The notes under the pieces: generated by a model
Databases searched by the model: none
Told to the model about the DNA's origin: nothing
The model's input: the letters and a program-made list of their open reading frames with translations, nothing else
Assembly (NCBI RefSeq): GCF_004339525.1
Contig: NZ_SMGE01000001.1
Coordinates: forward strand, 2,356,001 to 2,420,000
DNA length: 64,000 nucleotides
Reading direction: 5' to 3'
From: Flavobacterium sp. 90
GTDB taxonomy: Bacteria > Bacteroidota > Bacteroidia > Flavobacteriales > Flavobacteriaceae
Translations under genes and position numbers: made by a program
Shown: positions 37,101 to 45,116 of the stretch, piece after piece
Numbering within the stretch: position 1 is the first letter of the stretch
How the letters are laid out: every line of letters begins with the position of its first letter

Positions 37101-39095
37101 AGAGTTAGGTACGCCTACAGGATTAAACGTGTCTCCCCAACCTATCGGACTGCCACCAATAGAACTGGTATACCATGCAGTAATGGGATTTAAGAAAAAG
37201 CCTCCTCCATCAGGAGGTCTTAAGGTCCAAGTGTAATCTACAGGTTTAAGTGATTCATATGCTTGAAGAAGAGAAACTAGTGTATAAAGAGTCCCCACTT
37301 CAAGATGTGCTGTTAAAGTTGGGATTTTTTCGCCCATTATTCCATAATCATCATCTCCTGTAATCCAGGTTCCATCTTCAGGACAGGTTCCTAAGGTATA
37401 ATTGCCTTTGTAAATATATCCGGCTCTATAATCCGTTGTTATGCCGGTCATTTTTAAAGTGTATTCGCCTGTTACATTTACTGAAAATGTAATAGTTTGA
37501 TAACTTGCCGCTTGATCATCATAAAAACCACATTTAGGAATTTTGTTAGTTCTGCGCTCTGGCATAAATGTTTTAGGATCAGTAAGAGGATTCCAAGTGC
37601 CATTAAAAGAGAGTGAAGGCTGATTGTCTGTTTTAGTTCTTAGTGATCCTGTGCCGCCCTTGCATATAATAATTCCAGTAGCAATAATCTCAGTTGTTTT
37701 TTGATTAACGGTCAATTCTAATACCTCATTTGCTACACAGCCATTATTTACAGAAGTGTAAATTCCAGAGCTAGAATAAGGTTTGCCGTTTACGGGCCAA
37801 GTATAGGTTTCTCCAGGGCATATTGTTTTTTGGCTGACAACATTAGCAGGCTTATTAATAATAGGTGTATAAGTTATAGTAGAAACATTAGATGTTTTGC
37901 CATAAGAATCATTGAAAGTATAATTTATTGTTATTGGTTCCTCGACAGAATTAAATAGAGGTGTAAAAGTCACTGCTCCTCCTGTGGAATTATAAGTAAA
38001 TGTTCCTTTTCCGGCAACTGTTTTAGAGGTTTGAATTCCAGGGATATCTTCGTCTAAGTCAACAGATTCTCTATTTGTGGTTCCTAGTACATTAACATTT
38101 CCCTCATTATTGATGTTTATGTCATTAGAAGAAATACATGTTAATCCTGCACATGCCGAAAGAGATATAGGTCTTGCAATTGGAGAAAGAAGCGTTGATA
38201 AATCTACAGAAAGGTTTAAGTTTCGTATCTCATGAAAATTATTATCCCCTCCTGTTGATGAAGAAATGGCAAACTTTAAATTTTCTGGTGCAGGAGTGGT
38301 GTATTCGAAGTTATTAATAACTAATGTTTTGGTGTTTCCATGTGTTAAATTTACATCTATAAAAAAGCCTCCTCCTTTACGGGGTTTTAGAATTATTTCT
38401 AATTTCCTGAAGCCGTCTTTTGAATTGTCTGTTGCTGTTCTGTCTTTTCCAGGTATGTTGAATAAGTAAGGTGAAGCTATAGTTTGTGCACTTGTGAGAT
38501 ATGGATAACCCGTGATGCCAGATCCCTGGCCTCTAAGTACGATGCTATTAGATGTAATTTGAGGTGTGCCGCCACTTTTTCCTTCACTCTTGGCAGCAAA
38601 ATTGCCATATTCATCAATTCCAACACCTAAATAACCACCCGAGAAACCATTCATTGCACTATTTTGTTGTGCATAACCTAATGAACCTCCATAAGCTCCT
38701 GGAGTAACTCTAGGTGTTGTTGCGTCAAATAATATAAAGCAGATGCCATCTGCGCCATTAGATCCATTTCCCCCGTGAGTATAATATTCAAAAGAAATAG
38801 TCATTCCGTAGAAAGAAGGAAAAGCATATAAATCAGACCATATCATTCCTTGTTGGTTAGATCTATTACTTGTTAGTCTTAAATAACCGTCTCCGTCAGA
38901 ATCAATAAATCCATCTTTTGATCCAGCACCTGCCGTAAGAAAAGCTGCAGGAGATCCTCCAAATTGAATATTTGAAGTTGTAGTTTTTTTAAAACTTTCA
39001 AAAAATGGAAATTGTGCTCTGGCTTGAAAAGTAACTAAAAACAAAAAGATGGAAAAACAGAAAAAAAGAGGTTTTTTATAAGTAATGTTTTGCAT
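31194..39095 (-). CDS. Giant T9SS-exported repeat adhesin with lectin-like domain
   Basis: 2633 residues. A signal peptide (1-28, ending ARAQ) precedes an L-type lectin-like domain (about 28-290; FEYYTHGGNGSNGADGICFI and GVGIDEYGNF). Ig-like/cadherin-like modules follow (about 300-1340). Then come nineteen 51-residue repeats (1341-2309) with KPETIITKENICFGESFPWS type sequence, each with two cysteines. The last 90 residues, with CIPNHFTPNGDGINDEW, form the gliding-motility type B C-terminal secretion domain. It is exported by T9SS through a SprF-like protein, encoded just downstream, and displayed on the surface. Sugar binding and attachment are likely roles; the ligand is unknown. Two further diverged repeats of the same kind lie outside the array. 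Confidence 0.9.
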   Translation of the reverse strand: MQNITYKKPLFFCFSIFLFLVTFQARAQFPFFESFKKTTTSNIQFGGSPAAFLTAGAGSKDGFIDSDGDGYLRLTSNRSNQQGMIWSDLYAFPSFYGMTISFEYYTHGGNGSNGADGICFILFDATTPRVTPGAYGGSLGYAQQNSAMNGFSGGYLGVGIDEYGNFAAKSEGKSGGTPQITSNSIVLRGQGSGITGYPYLTSAQTIASPYLFNIPGKDRTATDNSKDGFRKLEIILKPRKGGGFFIDVNLTHGNTKTLVINNFEYTTPAPENLKFAISSSTGGDNNFHEIRNLNLSVDLSTLLSPIARPISLSACAGLTCISSNDININNEGNVNVLGTTNRESVDLDEDIPGIQTSKTVAGKGTFTYNSTGGAVTFTPLFNSVEEPITINYTFNDSYGKTSNVSTITYTPIINKPANVVSQKTICPGETYTWPVNGKPYSSSGIYTSVNNGCVANEVLELTVNQKTTEIIATGIIICKGGTGSLRTKTDNQPSLSFNGTWNPLTDPKTFMPERRTNKIPKCGFYDDQAASYQTITFSVNVTGEYTLKMTGITTDYRAGYIYKGNYTLGTCPEDGTWITGDDDYGIMGEKIPTLTAHLEVGTLYTLVSLLQAYESLKPVDYTWTLRPPDGGGFFLNPITAWYTSSIGGSPIGWGDTFNPVGVPNSGLSNTNTAGQTTYYIGDITECFKRIPVVFEIKEDATVEAATSTTETCIDIAIPAITHTTYGITGIDSSTNLPTGVTATFTNNRITISGTPTVTGIFNYTINLTKDSNYCGTSAATGNIIVNALLTTPLVTTTNANCSTPSTSKIDNYLDSNTYIFAPLGPTVDNTGVITAMKVNTEYTVTSTNTTCTSAKSAKFHYTQQLTKPTASITYSASSYSTSEETKVVTLNGQVDGKYTATPLGLYIDENTGAIDPNKSLANSYTVTYTFTNGDCSNTTQTNVQIVSPKIAAWLVVKDANDNGTIEPGENITFMLRMSNIDPDHVTLHNITGSIDLPAHTTLVSQTQSMYVTPSRFSFSTPQYTDYPYLWDLTYQREPTILITVKADCDLTNVSQIETKGRIYVDGVEIQTSIPPSPLSALGSWIAKSGNNQYLVPPLLANCVNFKDCPTALPVSTIKISVLKIDNPEAICSGNTVNLSSTVNTESTPGILTYWTDAVATIPLTNSTAVAVSGTYYIKNTSAQGCETIKPVVVRVNPKPETIITKENICFGESFPWSVDGKTYTASGTYTKTNDGCTSDQVLNLTIKEKLIVTQLAFSTCIGDGEEFNNKTVCEVTSGIVTGIGTPMRLPSGLSLIWSASDNTIKLNGSATESGDFWFSVPLLTENCEKREATGNIVVRPKAKTITTTENICFGKSFFWDANGKIYTTSGTYTKNYNGCIADEILKLTVDNKPETVTTTKEICFGESFPWSVDGKTYSASGTYTKTNDGCTADQTLELTIGTKPETIITKENICFAESFPWTVDGKTYSASGTYTKTNDGCTADQTLELTIGTKPETIITKENICFAESFPWTVDGKTYSASGIYTKTNDGCTADQTLELTIGTKPKTIITKENICFGESFPWSVDGKTYSVSGIYTKTNDGCTADQTLELTIGTKPETIITKENICFGESFPWSVDGEIYSVSGIYTKTNDGCTADQTLELTIGTKPETIITKENICFGESFPWSVDGETYSASGTYTKTNDGCTADQTLELTIGTKPETIITKENICFGESFPWSVDGKTYTASGTYTQINDGCTADQTLELTIGTKPETIITKENICFGESFPWTVDGEIYSVSGIYTKTNDGCTADQTLELTIGTKPEAIITKENICFGESFPWSVDGETYNVSGIYTKTNNGCTADQTLELTIGIKPETIITKENICFGESFPWSVDGKTYSVSGIYTKTNDGCTADQTLELTIGIKPETIITKENICFGESFPWSVNGKTYSVSGTYTKTNDGCTADQTLELTIGTKPETIITKENICFGESFPWSVNGKTYSVSGTYTKTNDGCTADQTLELTIGTKPETIITKENICFGESFPWSVNGKTYSVSGTYTKTNDGCTADQTLELTIGTKPEAIITKENICFGESFPWAVNGETYNVSGTYTKNNNGCTPDQTLELTIGTKPETIITKENICFGESFSWSVDGETYSASGTYTKTNDGCTADQSLELTIRTKPETIITKENICFGESFPWSVDGETYSASGIYTKINDGCSADQTLELTIGTKPETIITKENICFGESFPWSVDGKTYSASGIYTKTNDGCTADQTLELTIGTKPETIITKENICFGESFPWSVDGKTYSASGTYTKTNDGCTADQTLELTMAKLLEASLITNSLIPELCSGDKDGSFSIEITGGIMPYSLTLDDKKGSYNQIIGDKNTFTNLEGGSHIIYIKDSSDCTTALIVEMPKAIVINPVANVTYSCLDNITVNSVTIDVDPSITDVNDLDYSLDGIIYQSNNLFTNVSPGMQTIYARNSNGCIQQTKEFFIDYVEPLNLTLADGELNEIVATATGGESQYRYSFNNEPNSTTNKFIIYKSGDYSITVTDKNGCTVTTSRYFEFIDVCIPNHFTPNGDGINDEWGPGCTTQYKNLTFMIFDRYGRIIGNYKYGQKWDGKYNGTELSSGDYWYVFKLNDNKDNREFVGHFTLYR
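32169..35075 (-). repeat. Coding tandem array, 19 units of 153 bases
   Basis: Nineteen head-to-tail units of exactly 153 bases (51 codons) without length change. The first (35075-34923) is most diverged. Two adjacent units around 32934-33239 appear identical at the DNA level, and a third (to about 33392) differs only at a few bases, which indicates recent duplication. Variation concentrates at three places per unit (SVDG/AVNG/TVDG, YSASG/YNVSG, TKTND). Assembly collapse or expansion is possible in such arrays. Confidence 0.92.
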
Positions 39096-39445
39096 AGAGA
39101 AAGTAATTTAAGAGTAAATGACTTTTGTTCACAAAAACCATTTCATTATAGAATTATCGATTTTGTTTAATCTTTCTTTTGTAGATTAGACAAGATTTCG
39201 GAAAATTTTGAAAGCGTAAAATTCTTCCATTTTAAACGGGTGCTTTAATGGTGGAAGACAAGAATGTGACAGAATAGGGTAATTTTAAAAGGGCTTTAAA
39301 AGTGTTTTTGCTTAAAAATGAGCTATTTACCTCTTTAACATACCTTTAGAATAATCGATAAAAAGCAAACTAAAAAAAATACTATCTTTACCGATCAAAC
39401 GTTTATGAACTTAAGTTGCTTTTTTGCAACACTACATATATAATT
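39096..39445. other. Divergent intergenic region
   Basis: 350 bases between the adhesin and ricT genes. TATCTTTA at 39383-39390 is a near-match to the -7 consensus for the rightward gene. TTTTGT-TC-ACAAAA at 39123-39136, 28 bases upstream of the adhesin start, is a candidate operator. No RNA gene or ORF seen. Confidence 0.45.
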
Positions 39446-40801
39446 ATGGCATGTACAAGTTGTTCAACCTCAGATGGTGGCGCACCAAAGGGTTGTAAAA
39501 ATAATGGGACTTGCGGCACCGATAGCTGCAATAAATTGACGGTTTTTGACTGGCTCGCAAACATGAGTCCGTCTAATGGAGAAGCTATTTTTGACTGTGT
39601 TGAGGTTCGTTTTAAAAACGGACGTAAGGAATTCTTCAGAAATTCAGAAAAATTAACTTTAAGTATTGGTGATATTGTAGCTACTGTTGCATCACCTGGA
39701 CATGATATTGGGATTGTTACTTTGACAGGAGAATTGGTTAAAATTCAAATGAAGAAAAAAGGCGTAAATCACGAAAGTAATGAAGTGCCAAAAATTTACC
39801 GAAAAGCATCTCAAAAAGACATTGATATTTGGTCTGTAGCACGTGATCGTGAAGAGCCTATGAAGGTTCGTGCACGTGAATTGGCAATTCAGCATAAATT
39901 GGAAATGAAAATTTCTGATATTGAATTTCAGGGAGATGGATCAAAAGCTACTTTTTACTACACGGCAAATGACAGAGTCGATTTTAGACTTTTGATTAAA
40001 GATTTTGCAAAAGAATTCAGTACCAGAGTTGAAATGAAACAAGTTGGTTTCCGTCAGGAAGCTGCTCGTTTGGGCGGAATTGGTTCTTGCGGAAGAGAGC
40101 TTTGCTGTTCAACTTGGCTTACAGATTTTAGAAGTGTAAATACATCTGCAGCAAGATATCAGCAACTATCATTAAATCCACAAAAATTGGCCGGACAATG
40201 CGGGAAATTAAAGTGTTGCTTAAATTACGAGCTTGATACTTATATGGATGCATTGAAAGATTTCCCTGATTATGATACTAAATTGGTAACAGAAAAAGGA
40301 GATGCAGTTTGCCAAAAACAAGATATTTTTAAAGGATTAATGTGGTTTGCTTACACGAATAATTTTGCAAATTGGCATGTTTTAAAAATTGATCAGGTAA
40401 AAGAAATTATCGCAGAAAATAAGTTGAAAAACAAAGTTTCTTCGTTAGAAGATTTTGCTGTTGAAATTACTTCGGAGCCTGAAAAAGACTTTAATAATGC
40501 AATGGGTCAGGAAAGTTTAACTCGTTTTGATCAGCCAAAAAGAAAGAAAAAACCAAATCGCAAGCGCAAACCAAATGCAGAAGCAGCGATTGTGGCAACT
40601 CCAAACAAACCTCAGGCAGCTCCAAATCAGAATAAACCTGCTGGAGGAAATCCTAATAAAGGAAATAATCAGAACAAAGGAAATAAACCGAATAATAATA
40701 ACAAGCCGAATCAATCGAATAAGCCAAACAATTCGAATGAAAACAAACCGGCTGAACCTAGAAAACCTATAATTATTACTAAAAATGAGAATAAAAAATA
40801 G
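39446..40801 (+). CDS. ricT: RicT/PSP1-family iron-sulfur regulatory complex protein
   Basis: 451 residues from the ATG at 39446. An N-terminal cysteine-rich head (MACTSCSTSDGG, CKNNGTCGTDSC), the PSP1 C-terminal domain with the family cysteines in GSCGRELCCSTW and CGKLKCCLNYE, and a low-complexity Asn/Lys/Pro tail (about 385-440). In Bacillus, RicT (YaaT) works with RicA and RicF in a [4Fe-4S] complex acting on RNA maturation and development; the role in Bacteroidota is less defined. Its stop overlaps the gldH start by 17 bases. The tail is probably disordered. Confidence 0.85.
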   Translation: MACTSCSTSDGGAPKGCKNNGTCGTDSCNKLTVFDWLANMSPSNGEAIFDCVEVRFKNGRKEFFRNSEKLTLSIGDIVATVASPGHDIGIVTLTGELVKIQMKKKGVNHESNEVPKIYRKASQKDIDIWSVARDREEPMKVRARELAIQHKLEMKISDIEFQGDGSKATFYYTANDRVDFRLLIKDFAKEFSTRVEMKQVGFRQEAARLGGIGSCGRELCCSTWLTDFRSVNTSAARYQQLSLNPQKLAGQCGKLKCCLNYELDTYMDALKDFPDYDTKLVTEKGDAVCQKQDIFKGLMWFAYTNNFANWHVLKIDQVKEIIAENKLKNKVSSLEDFAVEITSEPEKDFNNAMGQESLTRFDQPKRKKKPNRKRKPNAEAAIVATPNKPQAAPNQNKPAGGNPNKGNNQNKGNKPNNNNKPNQSNKPNNSNENKPAEPRKPIIITKNENKK

Positions 40802-41264
40802 CGGAATTCTTCTTTTGGTAGCCATTCTTCTTTTTTCTTGTGATAAAAAAAGAGTGTTTGATCAGTACAAATCTGTTGGAAGTGCATGGCATAAAGACAG
40901 CATTGTAACCTTCGATTTGCCAGTTTTGGATTCCACAAAAAGATACAATTTATTTGTAAATTTGAGAGACAATAACAATTATCCGTTCAATAATTTGTTT
41001 TTGATTGTTGCTACAGAAACGCCAAGCGGTTTCACCAAAGTAGATACTTTAGAATATCAAATGGCAAATCCGGACGGAACTTTGCTTGGAAATGGTTTTA
41101 CAGATATCAAAGAAAGTAAACTGTTTTATAAAGAAGACGTAAAGTTTAGAGGAAAATACAAAGTACACATCAAACAAGCCGTTAGAGAATCGGGAAAAAT
41201 TCCGGGAGTTCAGGCTTTAGATGGTATTACAGACGTAGGTTTTAGAATAGAACAAAAAGATTAG
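40785..41264 (+). CDS. gldH: Gliding motility lipoprotein GldH
   Basis: 159 residues. A lipoprotein signal ends in LLFSC, then DKKRVFDQYKSVGSAWHKDS, typical of GldH. GldH is required for gliding and surface chitin use in F. johnsoniae, and stays on the periplasmic side of the membrane. The gene sits between ricT-like and a class A penicillin-binding protein, the known flavobacterial order, and overlaps the former by 17 bases. No catalytic residues are known or visible. Confidence 0.93.
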   Translation: MRIKNSGILLLVAILLFSCDKKRVFDQYKSVGSAWHKDSIVTFDLPVLDSTKRYNLFVNLRDNNNYPFNNLFLIVATETPSGFTKVDTLEYQMANPDGTLLGNGFTDIKESKLFYKEDVKFRGKYKVHIKQAVRESGKIPGVQALDGITDVGFRIEQKD

Positions 41265-41276
41265 AAAAATAGTTAT

Positions 41277-43583
41277 ATGGCCACCAAGAAAAACAATCAA
41301 CCTAATAGTAATAAGGATATTAACTACTATAAAAAGAAATTCTGGAGAATTTTTGCTTATACCTTATTGGGTATTTTAGCTTTCTTTTTATTTGCATCAT
41401 GGGGATTATTCGGATCAATGCCTTCTTTTGAAGATTTAGAAAATCCGGATTCCAATTTAGCGACCGAAATTATTTCGTCTGACGGAGTAGTTATTGGTAA
41501 GTATTTTAAAACCAACAGATCACAACTTAAATACTCAGATTTACCAAAAAGTCTGGTTGAAGCTTTGGTTGCCACTGAAGATGCTCGTTTTTATGAACAT
41601 TCAGGAATCGACGGACGCGGAACTTTAAGAGCTGTTTTTAGTTTAGGAACCAATGGTGGAGCAAGTACATTATCGCAACAATTAGCTAAACAATTGTTTC
41701 ATGGTGAAGGGTCTAAGTTTCTGCCTTTCAGGATTGTACAGAAAATAAAAGAGTGGATAATCGCCATTCGTCTGGAAAGACAATATACCAAAAATGAAAT
41801 TTTGGCAATGTATTGCAACGTTTATGATTTTGGAAATTATTCTGTTGGAGTAAGTTCAGCAGCTCAAACTTATTTCTCTAAAGACCCGAAAGATTTAACA
41901 ATGGATGAATCCGCTATTTTAGTGGGAATGTTCAAAAATTCAGGATTATACAATCCGGTTCGTAATCCTGAAGGAGTAAAAAATCGTCGTAATGTTGTAC
42001 TTTCTCAAATGGAGAAAGCAAAGATGATTACTGAATCTGAAAAATTGAGATTACAAGCTTTACCAATTACTTTAAAATTCAAATTAGAAAGTCACCGCGA
42101 AGGAACAGCTACTTATTTCAGAGAGTATCTACGTGATTACATGAAAAAATGGGTTGCTGAAAATAAAAAACCAGACGGTTCTGATTATGATATCTACAAA
42201 GATGGATTGAAGATTTACACCACAATCGATTCAAGAATGCAATTACATGCTGAAGAAGCGGTTTCTGAACACATGAAAAATTTGCAACAACAGTTTTTCA
42301 TCGAACAGAAAAATAATAAAAATGCACCTTTCGTAAATATCACTCAGGCAGAAACAGATAAACTGATGATGCAAGCCATGAAAAACTCAACACGTTGGGC
42401 AATCATGAAAGATATGGATAAAAGCGAAGATGATATCATTGCTTCATTCAAAGTAAAAACAAAAATGCGCATATTTACCTGGAAAGGAGAGCGTGATACA
42501 ACAATGACGCCAATGGATTCCATTCGTTATTTTAAACACTTCTTGCAATCAGGTTTAATGGCGATGGAACCTCAAACCGGAAATATCAAAGCATGGGTTG
42601 GTGGAATTAATTATAAATATTTCCAATATGATCACGTTGGGCAAGGAGCAAGACAAGTAGGATCTACATTTAAACCATTTGTTTATGCTACGGCAATCGA
42701 ACAATTAAATATGTCTCCTTGTGATTCTATTCTCGACGGACCATTTATGATTCACAAAGGACGTCATAATGTGACTGCAGATTGGGAGCCAAGAAATTCT
42801 GATAACAGATACCGTGGAATGGTAACTTTAAAACAAGGTCTTGCAAATTCTATCAATACAGTTTCGGCTAAATTGATTGATCGTGTTGGTCCGGAAGCTG
42901 TTGTAGAATTGACACATAAATTAGGTGTAAAAACTGAAATTCCTGCTCAGCCTTCTATCGCTTTAGGAGCAGTAGATATTACGGTTGAAGATATGGTCGC
43001 AGCATACAGTACGTTTGCCAATCAGGGAGTTTATGTTAAGCCACAGTTTTTATCTCGTATCGAAAACAAAAGCGGAGAGGTTATTTATGAGCCAATTCCG
43101 GAATCTCATGATGTTTTAAATAAAGATATTGCTTTTGCCGTAATTAAGTTACTAGAAGGAGTTACAGAAACTGGTTCTGGTGCTCGTTTACGTACAGAAG
43201 GAGGAGGAAGTGGAGATAACCGTTGGACAGGATATCCATATGTATTTAGAAACCCAATTGCGGGAAAAACAGGAACAACACAAAATCAATCAGACGGTTG
43301 GTTTATGGGAATGGTTCCAAATTTAGTAACCGGTGTTTGGGTTGGTTGTGAAGACCGTTCAGCACGTTTCAAGAGTTTAACTTACGGACAAGGAGCTACA
43401 GCGGCATTGCCAATTTGGGGATATTTCATGAAGCTTTGCTACGCAGATCCAGGACTTCAGGTTTCTAAATCTGAGTTTGAAAGACCTGCAAATCTTTCGA
43501 TAAAAGTAGATTGCTATAGCAGGCCAGCAGTAGTAAAAGATACGACTCAAACAGAACAAAATACAGACGAATTCGAATTGTAG
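41277..43583 (+). CDS. Class A penicillin-binding protein (PBP1A type)
   Basis: 768 residues. Bifunctional peptidoglycan synthase anchored by one N-terminal helix (about 25-48). The glycosyltransferase domain has the catalytic glutamate in ATEDARFYEHSGIDGRG and the GGASTLSQQLAKQLF motif. The transpeptidase domain has the active serine in GSTFKPF (Ser463, Lys466), the SIN motif ANSINTVSAK, and the KTG box in GKTGTTQNQSDGWF. It follows gldH after 12 bases and ends at a clear terminator. The usual target of beta-lactams; a beta-lactamase gene lies 1.5 kb downstream. Confidence 0.96.
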   Translation: MATKKNNQPNSNKDINYYKKKFWRIFAYTLLGILAFFLFASWGLFGSMPSFEDLENPDSNLATEIISSDGVVIGKYFKTNRSQLKYSDLPKSLVEALVATEDARFYEHSGIDGRGTLRAVFSLGTNGGASTLSQQLAKQLFHGEGSKFLPFRIVQKIKEWIIAIRLERQYTKNEILAMYCNVYDFGNYSVGVSSAAQTYFSKDPKDLTMDESAILVGMFKNSGLYNPVRNPEGVKNRRNVVLSQMEKAKMITESEKLRLQALPITLKFKLESHREGTATYFREYLRDYMKKWVAENKKPDGSDYDIYKDGLKIYTTIDSRMQLHAEEAVSEHMKNLQQQFFIEQKNNKNAPFVNITQAETDKLMMQAMKNSTRWAIMKDMDKSEDDIIASFKVKTKMRIFTWKGERDTTMTPMDSIRYFKHFLQSGLMAMEPQTGNIKAWVGGINYKYFQYDHVGQGARQVGSTFKPFVYATAIEQLNMSPCDSILDGPFMIHKGRHNVTADWEPRNSDNRYRGMVTLKQGLANSINTVSAKLIDRVGPEAVVELTHKLGVKTEIPAQPSIALGAVDITVEDMVAAYSTFANQGVYVKPQFLSRIENKSGEVIYEPIPESHDVLNKDIAFAVIKLLEGVTETGSGARLRTEGGGSGDNRWTGYPYVFRNPIAGKTGTTQNQSDGWFMGMVPNLVTGVWVGCEDRSARFKSLTYGQGATAALPIWGYFMKLCYADPGLQVSKSEFERPANLSIKVDCYSRPAVVKDTTQTEQNTDEFEL

Positions 43584-43610
43584 TTTAAAGTTCTGTTTTA
43601 AATATAAATT

Positions 43611-43659
43611 ATCCTTTTGTGATCTTCTGAAATTCGGAAGAATACAAAAGGATTTTTTT
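43611..43659 (+). terminator. Rho-independent terminator after the PBP1A gene
   Basis: Stem ATCCTTTTGT (43611-43620) with ACAAAAGGAT (43644-43653), an inner CTTC/GAAG pairing, then a T-run. Ends the ricT-gldH-pbp unit. Confidence 0.8.
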
Positions 43660-43683
43660 ATGGAATAGATTCCGTAGCCATAG

Positions 43684-43864
43684 CCCGAGGTTTCAACCTT
43701 GGGACACGAATCGTGATTGTGTTATTTGCCCCAAAGATTGAAGCCGCTGGTAATGTTTAAAGCGGTTACAAAACATATCGAAATATACTCCGCTAGGAGT
43801 TAAAGGTTGGTAGTAAATGTTGATGACAAATAATGACAGAGCATCCAGAATGTCCCGTAGGGAC
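43684..43864. repeat. Cluster of palindromic repeats, families F and E
   Basis: CCCGAGGTTTCAACCTTGGG (43684-43703, family F, preceded by ATAG), a CCGCT/AGCGG hairpin (43743-43764), ACTCCGCTAGGAGT (43787-43800), then GGTTGGTAG and GTCCCGTAGGGAC (43852-43864, family E core). The cluster takes up most of the gap between the PBP gene and scoA; after it only AT-rich sequence precedes scoA. Confidence 0.8.
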
Positions 43865-44048
43865 TAAACATTAAGAACAATGCATTTTCTACCGATATTT
43901 AATTTCTCCGAGATATATTTATATGTTGTTGAATATTGGTAATTAAAGCGGTTAAAATAAAGCTAATTAAAAAGATTACGAAATCGTTATAATTTAATCT
44001 AAAAATCTTATTTTTATCAAAAATATACAGTAATAAAGACAGTTTGTT

Positions 44049-44750
44049 ATGATTACAAAAAAAGTAAATAACGTTCAGGACGCTATACAAGGAATCGAAA
44101 GCGGAATGACCATTATGTTTGGTGGTTTTGGCTTATGCGGAATTCCTGAGAATACTATTGCAGCATTAGTAAATACTTCGATTTCAGATTTAACGTGCAT
44201 TTCGAATAATGCGGGAGTTGATGATTTTGGTTTAGGATTGCTTTTGCAGAAAAAACAAGTCAAAAAAATGATTTCGTCTTATGTTGGCGAAAACGCCGAA
44301 TTCGAGCGTCAAATGCTTTCAGGTGAACTTGAGGTTGAATTAACTCCACAAGGAACCTTAGCGGAGCGTTGTCGTGCTGCACAAGCCGGAATTCCAGCTT
44401 TCTTTACACCTGCAGGTTATGGAACGGAAGTTGCGGAAGGAAAAGAAGTTCGTGAATTCAACGGAAAAATGCATATCATGGAAGAAGCTTTTAAAGCCGA
44501 ATTCGCGATTGTAAAAGCATGGAAAGGTGACGAAGCCGGAAATCTTATCTTTAAAGGCACTGCAAGAAACTTTAATGCGTGTATGGCTGGAGCAGGAAAA
44601 ATAACCATTGCCGAAGTTGAAGAATTAGTTCCCGTAGGAACATTAGATCCAAATCAAATTCATATTCCGGGAATTATGGTACAGCGTATTTTTCAGGGAG
44701 AAAAGTTTGAGAAGAGAATCGAGCAGAGAACAGTAAGACAGAGGGGTTAA
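44049..44750 (+). CDS. scoA: 3-oxoacid CoA-transferase subunit A
   Basis: 233 residues, full length. Subunit A of the succinyl-CoA:3-ketoacid CoA-transferase family, which activates acetoacetate with CoA from succinyl-Co[18 protein letters not shown] is the usual N-terminal glycine-rich motif, and the [14 protein letters not shown] and [16 protein letters not shown] segments are conserved. Its partner subunit B starts 1.36 kb downstream; the two are usually adjacent, but here a beta-lactamase gene lies between them. Confidence 0.94.
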   Translation: MITKKVNNVQDAIQGIESGMTIMFGGFGLCGIPENTIAALVNTSISDLTCISNNAGVDDFGLGLLLQKKQVKKMISSYVGENAEFERQMLSGELEVELTPQGTLAERCRAAQAGIPAFFTPAGYGTEVAEGKEVREFNGKMHIMEEAFKAEFAIVKAWKGDEAGNLIFKGTARNFNACMAGAGKITIAEVEELVPVGTLDPNQIHIPGIMVQRIFQGEKFEKRIEQRTVRQRG

Positions 44751-45092
44751 TTAGATAATGAGATAATTTGTAAATTAGATAATTTGTCAATTGCTTAGAT
44801 TGTGCGTATTGTAATATTGTTCAATTTTATCATTGAAATCTTATGTGAAATAGATTATTAAAGACGAAAGCAACTATGTTGCGTTAGTATATTTTTTTTA
44901 TAAAGATAATTGTAAATCAAATTATTAGAGTCTATTATATAAAGTGAAATATTATATAATTTCAAATTGAGTAATTTGAACATTTTTTACAATAAAAATA
45001 ATTTATTTTATTTTGATAATTAGATGTTTACGATGAATTACATAAAGCAAAGAATTATCTAATTTTCTAATTGACACATTTTCTAATTAAAT
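44748..45092. repeat. AT-rich repeat element between scoA and the beta-lactamase gene
   Basis: The left end has TTAGATAATGAGATAATTTG and CTTAGATTGTGCG; the right end has AGAATTATCTAATTTTC and AATTGACACATTTTC. The same phrases recur in the spacer on the other side of the beta-lactamase gene (45996-46105). No ORF or transposase is inside. The rest of the spacer is very AT-rich. Confidence 0.6.
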
Positions 45093-45116
45093 AAGAACCT
45101 TAAAAAGCCGTATTAA

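Noticed and set aside
40517..40825. Reading frame on the minus strand opposite the ricT tail
   Set aside because: It is the antisense of the Asn/Lys/Pro-rich low-complexity tail; its Ile/Phe/Arg composition and lack of start signals mark it as a shadow.
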